A stretch of DNA of 11,628 nucleotides from assembly GCA_902470265.1 (NCBI GenBank), contig CABRFW010000035.1:1-11628 (forward strand), read 5' to 3'. Shown in pieces: positions 8,366-11,628 of this stretch (positions are counted from its first letter, which is position 1; the number at the start of each line of letters is the position of its first letter). This stretch comes from an uncultured Collinsella sp. (GTDB lineage: Bacteria; Actinomycetota; Coriobacteriia; Coriobacteriales; Coriobacteriaceae). The notes below the pieces were generated by a model. It ran no database searches, was not told the origin of the DNA, and saw nothing but the letters and a program-made list of their open reading frames with translations. Both the position numbers and the translations under genes were made by a program.

Positions 8366-8477
8366 GTCGTGCGTGTCTTATTTCACGCAGGATAACCTTT
8401 TTATAACTGCCGAGCTCCATGGGTACGGGCACCGGCGGTTTAACGAATTGCCTTACCTTTAAGGCGCGAACGGAAGA
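8366..8477 (-). promoter_or_regulatory. Long atpB-atpE leader with a hairpin and a weak -10-like site
   Basis: This is the only sizeable gap inside the atp operon; the whole atpB-atpE space is 124 bp, against 3 to 15 bp elsewhere. Just upstream of the atpE ribosome binding site, TGCGTG and CACGCA form a 6-bp stem with an 8-base AT-rich loop (8370-8389). A TATAAA sequence (minus strand, 8405-8400) resembles a -10 box, but I see no matching -35 at 16 to 18 bp, so an internal promoter is only weakly supported. E. coli also has a translation-enhancing leader before atpE. A role in c-subunit dosage is inference. Confidence 0.4.
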
Positions 8478-9281
8478 TTACTCCTCCTCCGCGACCTCCT
8501 CTGCCTCGGAGACATACACGGCGGTAAGGACCGTGAAGACGTAAGCCTGGATGGCGCCGACCACAAGCTCGATCGCATAGATCAGGATGAGGATGGCAAG
8601 CCAGGCCAGCGAAGGCAGGGCGCCGACGGCGTGAGCCGCGGAAACCTGCTGAAGCAGCGGCTGCATGAACATGCTCGCCATGATGGCGAACGAGCCCATG
8701 ACCACGTGTCCTGCGAACATGTTGCAGAACAGACGGACGGCAAGCGTGATGAGGCGCAGGAAGGTCGAGAAAAGCTCGACGACCCACACAAGCACGTTCA
8801 TCGGGAAGCTCACGCCCTGCGGGGCGAGGCTCTTGATGTAGCCGATCACGCCGTGAGCCTTGCATCCGTAGTAGATGAAGTACACGAAGGCGAAGATGGC
8901 GAGCGCGGCGGTGGAGCCGATTGCGCCGGTGCCGGGCTTCATTCCCGGGATCAGGCCGATCATGTTATTGATCAGGATGAACAGGAAAAGCGAGCACAGG
9001 AACGGGAAGTGCTTCTTCCAGTTCTCACCCACGACGCCCTTGCCGATATCGTTCTCGACGTACTCGATGATGTACTCGAAACCGTTGACGAAGAAGCCCT
9101 TGGGAACCAGGGTCTGCTTCTTCTTGAACACGGCCAGGACGATCAGGAGCACGATCGTGGAGACGATCAGCCAAAACGAGTACTGCGTGATGCCGCAGCT
9201 CAGATCGCCCACGACAGGGGTGGAGCTGAACTCGCTGACCAGATGATTAATCTCATCAGGCAGCTTTTCAAAAATTTCCAC
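8478..9281 (-). CDS. atpB: F1Fo ATP synthase subunit a
   Basis: Subunit a forms the two half-channels through which ions reach the c-ring. The 267-residue product has several membrane spans (about 35-52, 92-112, 122-140, 160-190 and 222-255). It carries the essential arginine Arg183 in ITLAVRLFCNMFAGH and the matching Gln245 in AIQAYVFTVLTAVYV of the last helix. The C-terminus is a short acidic tail (EAEEVAEEE). The start is GTG at 9281, three bases after the stop of the atpI-like gene, with a modest AAAGG upstream. The ITLAVRLF sequence around Arg183 is the normal F-type pattern. Confidence 0.97.
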   Translation of the reverse strand: MEIFEKLPDEINHLVSEFSSTPVVGDLSCGITQYSFWLIVSTIVLLIVLAVFKKKQTLVPKGFFVNGFEYIIEYVENDIGKGVVGENWKKHFPFLCSLFLFILINNMIGLIPGMKPGTGAIGSTAALAIFAFVYFIYYGCKAHGVIGYIKSLAPQGVSFPMNVLVWVVELFSTFLRLITLAVRLFCNMFAGHVVMGSFAIMASMFMQPLLQQVSAAHAVGALPSLAWLAILILIYAIELVVGAIQAYVFTVLTAVYVSEAEEVAEEE

Positions 9282-9284
9282 GAC

Positions 9285-9596
9285 TTACCTTTCGACCTCA
9301 TGAGGATCTCGCAGCGCCTTGGCGACGCGAACCGTGCAGGCGGCCATAAAGACCACGAAGCCGATCGCCTCGCCCAGGAGAAACATGCGAAATGCCTCTC
9401 CGAACAACGCAAACACAACCAAGGTAAAGACGAGCAGGGCGACTGCCGAGACCGCCAGACTCACCATGCCCTTGAGCATGTCCGCATTCTGCTTATCGTC
9501 AAGAACCGGCTTGAGCGTAAAGACAAAGGGAAGGAAGGCAATTGCGCCCGCGATGGCGCCTGCAACGATAGCGAGCAGATCGGCTATCTGAAACAC
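9285..9596 (-). CDS. Small membrane protein at the head of the atp operon (AtpI-like)
   Basis: This 103-residue protein has three predicted membrane spans (about 5-28, 42-66 and 68-92), a charged loop KPVLDDKQNAD (29-39) and a polar end RDPHEVER. Position directly before atpB, three bases apart, is where atpI (uncI) is found in many bacteria. There it aids c-ring assembly or ion supply. Sequence similarity to known AtpI is weak by eye, and most AtpI proteins have four spans, so the name rests mainly on context. It starts with GTG at 9596, with GAGG six bases upstream. It is the first gene after the predicted atp promoter. Confidence 0.75.
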   Translation of the reverse strand: MFQIADLLAIVAGAIAGAIAFLPFVFTLKPVLDDKQNADMLKGMVSLAVSAVALLVFTLVVFALFGEAFRMFLLGEAIGFVVFMAACTVRVAKALRDPHEVER

Positions 9597-9656
9597 TGGC
9601 TTCCTCGCTTTCCTTTTTACGCCTCACAGCACAGTCCCAGCCAAACATTGGTGACT

Positions 9657-9684
9657 ATTGTACGAGCCAATCGCTAAAGTACAA
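9657..9684 (-). promoter_or_regulatory. Candidate promoter of the atp operon
   Basis: On the minus strand TTGTAC (9684-9679) and TACAAT (9662-9657) are 16 bp apart. The -10 matches TATAAT in five of six bases; the -35 matches TTGACA only in TTG. A start near 9650 would leave a leader of about 55 bases before the GTG of the first gene. TTGTAC and GTACAA also form a 6-bp inverted repeat spanning the -35 and -10 regions, which could be an operator. This is the best promoter-like sequence in the 279-bp gap. Confidence 0.55.
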
Positions 9685-9701
9685 CCGTAAAACAAACGGT
9701 T
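9683..9701. repeat. Inverted repeat next to the atp -35 region
   Basis: AACCGT (9683-9688) and ACGGTT (9696-9701) are exact reverse complements around a 7-base A-rich spacer. The repeat abuts the -35 box of the predicted atp promoter, where an activator or repressor site would be expected. No regulator can be named. Confidence 0.4.
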
Positions 9702-9758
9702 AATACGCACCTGTACGTTTTCTTAAGGCCTTCTTTATGCCGCAGGTACGGTAATACG
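9696..9758. repeat. Two near-identical direct repeats upstream of the atp promoter
   Basis: ACGGTTAATACG (9696-9707) and ACGGTAATACG (9748-9758) differ by one extra T. Their starts are 52 bp apart, about five helical turns, so proteins bound at both would face the same side. An 8-bp palindrome AAGGCCTT (9724-9731) lies between them. The rest of the 9597-9875 gap holds the atp leader and the upp terminator; I see no gene in it. Confidence 0.35.
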
Positions 9759-9798
9759 TTTTTTCGAACCCCTCAGGGCAAAACGTCCGTTAACAGAA

Positions 9799-9833
9799 GT
9801 GCGCGTGGACGACTTTTGCTCGCCCGCGCGCAC
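9799..9833 (-). terminator. Strong hairpin after upp, likely terminator
   Basis: Arms 9799-9812 and 9820-9833 form a GC-rich 14-bp stem with two imperfect positions and a 7-base loop. The outer seven pairs (GTGCGCG with CGCGCAC) are perfect. On the minus strand it begins 42 bp after the upp stop and is followed by TTCTGTT, a poor U-run. It probably ends the glpK-upp transcript ahead of the atp promoter. A Rho-dependent or processed 3' end is the alternative. Confidence 0.55.
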
Positions 9834-9875
9834 CATTTCTTCGTATTTGTGACCGTAGCCGACAAGGCCCAACGA

Positions 9876-10523
9876 CTAGAGCGTGCCGTAGATGCGGTCG
9901 CCGGCATCGCCCAGGCCGGGAACGATGTAGGCGGCCTCGTTGAGATGGTCGTCGATGGCGCACGTATAAATATGTACGTCGGGGTCCTTTTCGGTCAGTG
10001 ACTTGAGGCCCTCGGGCGCGGCGACGATACACAGCATGCGGATATCCTTAACACCGCGCTCGCGCAGGTAGCTGATGGCCATCTCGGCCGAACCGCCCGT
10101 GGCGAGCATGGGGTCGACAACCAGGCAGATGCGCTGATCGATATCCTTGGGCATCTTGCAGTAATACTCATGCGGCTCGTGGGTGACCTCGTCGCGCTCC
10201 ATACCGATGTGGCCCACGCGAGCGGAGGGTACCAAGTCGAGGATGCCATCGACCATGCCGAGGCCCGCGCGCAGGATGGGAACGATGGCGAGCTTCTTGC
10301 CGGCAAGCTGCTTAAACGCTGCAGTGGTGATGGGGGTCTCGACCTCGACGTCTTCCATGGGCAGGTCGCGCATGGCCTCGTAGCCGTCAAAGAGCGCAAG
10401 CTCGCGCACGAGCTGGCGGAACTGGTTGGTGCCGGTGCTCTTGTCGCGCAGGATCGACAGCTTGTGCTGGACGAGCGGATGGTCGACAAGCGTCACACGG
10501 GACGTATCGTAGGTGACGGTCAT
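9876..10523 (-). CDS. upp: Uracil phosphoribosyltransferase
   Basis: Upp salvages uracil by joining it to PRPP to give UMP in the cytoplasm. The 215-residue product is close to the usual 208 to 210. Landmarks are HPLVQHKLSILRDKSTGTNQFR (starting at residue 15), VPILRAGLGMVDG (81-93), the PRPP loop VVDPMLATGGS (135-145) and the uracil-binding end YIVPGLGDAGDR (199-210). The start chosen is the ATG at 10523, where the family-like MTVTYDTSRVTLVDHP begins and AGGGG lies about ten bases upstream. An in-frame ATG at 10586 would add 21 residues with no family resemblance. The gene lies 123 bp after glpK and is followed by a strong hairpin. Confidence 0.96.
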   Translation of the reverse strand: MTVTYDTSRVTLVDHPLVQHKLSILRDKSTGTNQFRQLVRELALFDGYEAMRDLPMEDVEVETPITTAAFKQLAGKKLAIVPILRAGLGMVDGILDLVPSARVGHIGMERDEVTHEPHEYYCKMPKDIDQRICLVVDPMLATGGSAEMAISYLRERGVKDIRMLCIVAAPEGLKSLTEKDPDVHIYTCAIDDHLNEAAYIVPGLGDAGDRIYGTL

Positions 10524-10546
10524 GGGTTGATTGCCCCTTTCGTTGC

Positions 10547-10623
10547 GGCCGGAAGACGGCCTTGCTGACAAGACGCATGGCGACATTGTTGCCTCGCGCC
10601 GTGCATAAGTTTAACGGTTTGTT
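10547..10623 (-). promoter_or_regulatory. upp leader with a small hairpin and a motif shared with the atp upstream region
   Basis: In the 123-bp glpK-upp gap, GGCCG and CGGCC (10547-10561) form a 5-bp GC stem with a 5-base loop just before the upp ribosome binding site. Further upstream, AACAAACCGTTAA (minus strand, 10623-10611) matches a plus-strand sequence in the atp upstream region (9691-9703) at 12 of 13 bases. I found no convincing promoter here and no obvious PyrR-type attenuator, so read-through from glpK or an atypical promoter is possible. Confidence 0.3.
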
Positions 10624-10646
10624 GTATCGAGCAGCTCGTCGCAACC

Positions 10647-11628
10647 CTACTGAGCGGTGTTGAGCGAACGCTTGACGGCATCATGCCAGCCCGCCAGGTT
10701 TTGCTCACGGCGCTCGGCGGACATGTGAGGATGGAAGACTTTGACGATCTGAGCGTTTTGCTCCAGCTCCTCCAAATCCTCCCAATAGCCGACAGCAAGG
10801 CCCGCCAAGTACGCGGCGCCAATCGCCGTGGTCTCCACCGTCTCGCACTGCAGCACGGGGATATCCAGCAGATCAGCCTGGAATTGCATGATGAACTCGT
10901 TGCGCGAGGCACCGCCATCGACGGACAGGCGCTCAATCGAAAGTCCCACGTCCTGCTCCATGGCGCGTAGCACGTCATAACTCTGATAGGCCATGGACTC
11001 GCAGGCCGCACGCACAATGGTCGCGCGACTCGAGGCGCCGGTCAGGCCGCACACGATACCGCGAGCATGCGGGTCCCACCAGGGAGCGCCCAGGCCTGCG
11101 AAGGCGGGGACGAAGTAGCAGCCCTCGTTGTCGTTGATCGAAACGGCGAGTTGCGCGGACTCGCTCACGCTCGAGATGATGCCCATGTTGTTGCGCAGCC
11201 AATTCATGGTTGAGCCGGCGGCAAAGATAGAGCCCTCGAGCGCATAGCTGATCTTGCCGTCCGCGGCGATACCGATCGTGGAGACCAGACCGTTCTTGGA
11301 TTCGACGATCTCGTCGCCGGTGTTCATGAGCATAAAGCAACCCGTGCCATAGGTGTTTTTGGTCTGGCCGGGATGGAAGCAGCAGTGGCCGAACAGCGAC
11401 GCCTGCTGGTCGCCCGCCACGCCCATGATGGGTGGCATGTTGGTCATGATGTCGCTCGCGACGCGGCCGTAGTCGCCCGAGCTCCAACGAACCTCGGGCA
11501 TCATGGAACGTGGAACGTCAAAGAGCGCCAGCAGGTCGTCGTCCCAATCGAGCGTATGGATATTAAAGAGCGCCGTGCGGCTGGCATTGGTGTAGTCGGT
11601 GGCAAAGACCTGACTGCCGGTGAGGTTG
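10647..11628 (-). CDS. glpK: Glycerol kinase, C-terminal two thirds (cut by window edge)
   Basis: GlpK phosphorylates glycerol to glycerol 3-phosphate with ATP in the cytoplasm. The frame is open to the right edge, giving 326 residues; by comparison with E. coli GlpK about 170 N-terminal residues are missing. Visible hallmarks are TDYTNASRT and LFNIHTLDWDD near the cut end, GVAGDQQASLFG with the catalytic Asp (visible residue 73, E. coli Asp245), KNTYGTGCFMLMNTG, ALEGSIF, GLGAPWWDPHARG, ESMAYQSYDVL, VDGGASRNEFIMQFQAD and TTAIGAAYLAGLAVG. The regulatory loop between DYG and PPIMG has no histidine, unlike the HPr-phosphorylated enzymes of Bacillus and Enterococcus. Internal ATGs at 11504 and 11501 are not starts. 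upp follows after 123 bp. Confidence 0.97.
   Translation of the reverse strand, partial: NLTGSQVFATDYTNASRTALFNIHTLDWDDDLLALFDVPRSMMPEVRWSSGDYGRVASDIMTNMPPIMGVAGDQQASLFGHCCFHPGQTKNTYGTGCFMLMNTGDEIVESKNGLVSTIGIAADGKISYALEGSIFAAGSTMNWLRNNMGIISSVSESAQLAVSINDNEGCYFVPAFAGLGAPWWDPHARGIVCGLTGASSRATIVRAACESMAYQSYDVLRAMEQDVGLSIERLSVDGGASRNEFIMQFQADLLDIPVLQCETVETTAIGAAYLAGLAVGYWEDLEELEQNAQIVKVFHPHMSAERREQNLAGWHDAVKRSLNTAQ

Noticed and set aside
8300..8420. Short minus-strand frame starting at an ATG at 8420 in the atpB-atpE gap
   Set aside because: It has no ribosome binding site, runs out of frame into atpE and has an Arg-rich composition typical of a non-coding frame.
8631..9677. Plus-strand open frame of 348 codons opposite atpB and the atpI-like gene
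   Set aside because: The product is highly charged and His/Asp/Glu-rich, antisense to membrane-protein genes. It runs through the atp promoter region and has no domain.
10524..10586. N-terminal extension of upp by 21 residues
   Set aside because: The added residues (MSPCVLSARPSSG and so on) do not resemble the family. The ATG at 10523 gives the expected N-terminus and has a purine-rich ribosome binding site.

Overview
The window is a block of chromosomal housekeeping genes, almost all read on the minus strand. G+C is high by eye (roughly 60%), GTG and TTG starts are frequent, and the protein flavours fit a high-G+C Gram-positive of the class Coriobacteriia. Collinsella is my best guess, from memory of similar proteins and not from a search. 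There are no tRNA or rRNA genes, no insertion sequence, no CRISPR array and no phage genes.

In the direction of transcription (right to left), the window opens with the 3' two thirds of glpK (glycerol kinase, cut by the right edge). Next comes upp (uracil phosphoribosyltransferase), then a 279-bp non-coding gap holding the upp terminator and the best promoter candidate in the window. After that lies a complete nine-gene F-type ATP synthase operon: an AtpI-like membrane protein, then atpB, atpE, atpF, atpH, atpA, atpG, atpD and atpC. The F1 part is very tightly packed, with TAATG overlaps and gaps of 3 to 5 bp. The only large internal gap, 124 bp, lies in front of atpE, which encodes the high-copy c-ring subunit.

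Downstream of atpC is a hairpin plus T-run that looks like the operon terminator. Its T-run sits directly against the ribosome binding site of murA, which starts with TTG. murA (first committed step of peptidoglycan synthesis) is followed 12 bp later by a LytR-CpsA-Psr (LCP) family gene, whose family attaches wall polymers to peptidoglycan. At the left edge the LCP stop codon sits beside a perfect 12-bp hairpin and a convergent plus-strand reading frame that enters from outside the window.

Functionally the window joins energy supply (F1Fo), wall-precursor synthesis and wall assembly, with glycerol and uracil salvage genes upstream. I found no undescribed multi-gene system. The points worth a second look are lineage features of the ATP synthase: a b subunit with a signal-peptide-like N-terminus, a roughly 12-residue insert in alpha, a delta shortened in its N-terminal domain and a minimal 64-residue c subunit. 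The regulatory layout around the atp promoter and the atpC-murA junction is also of interest.
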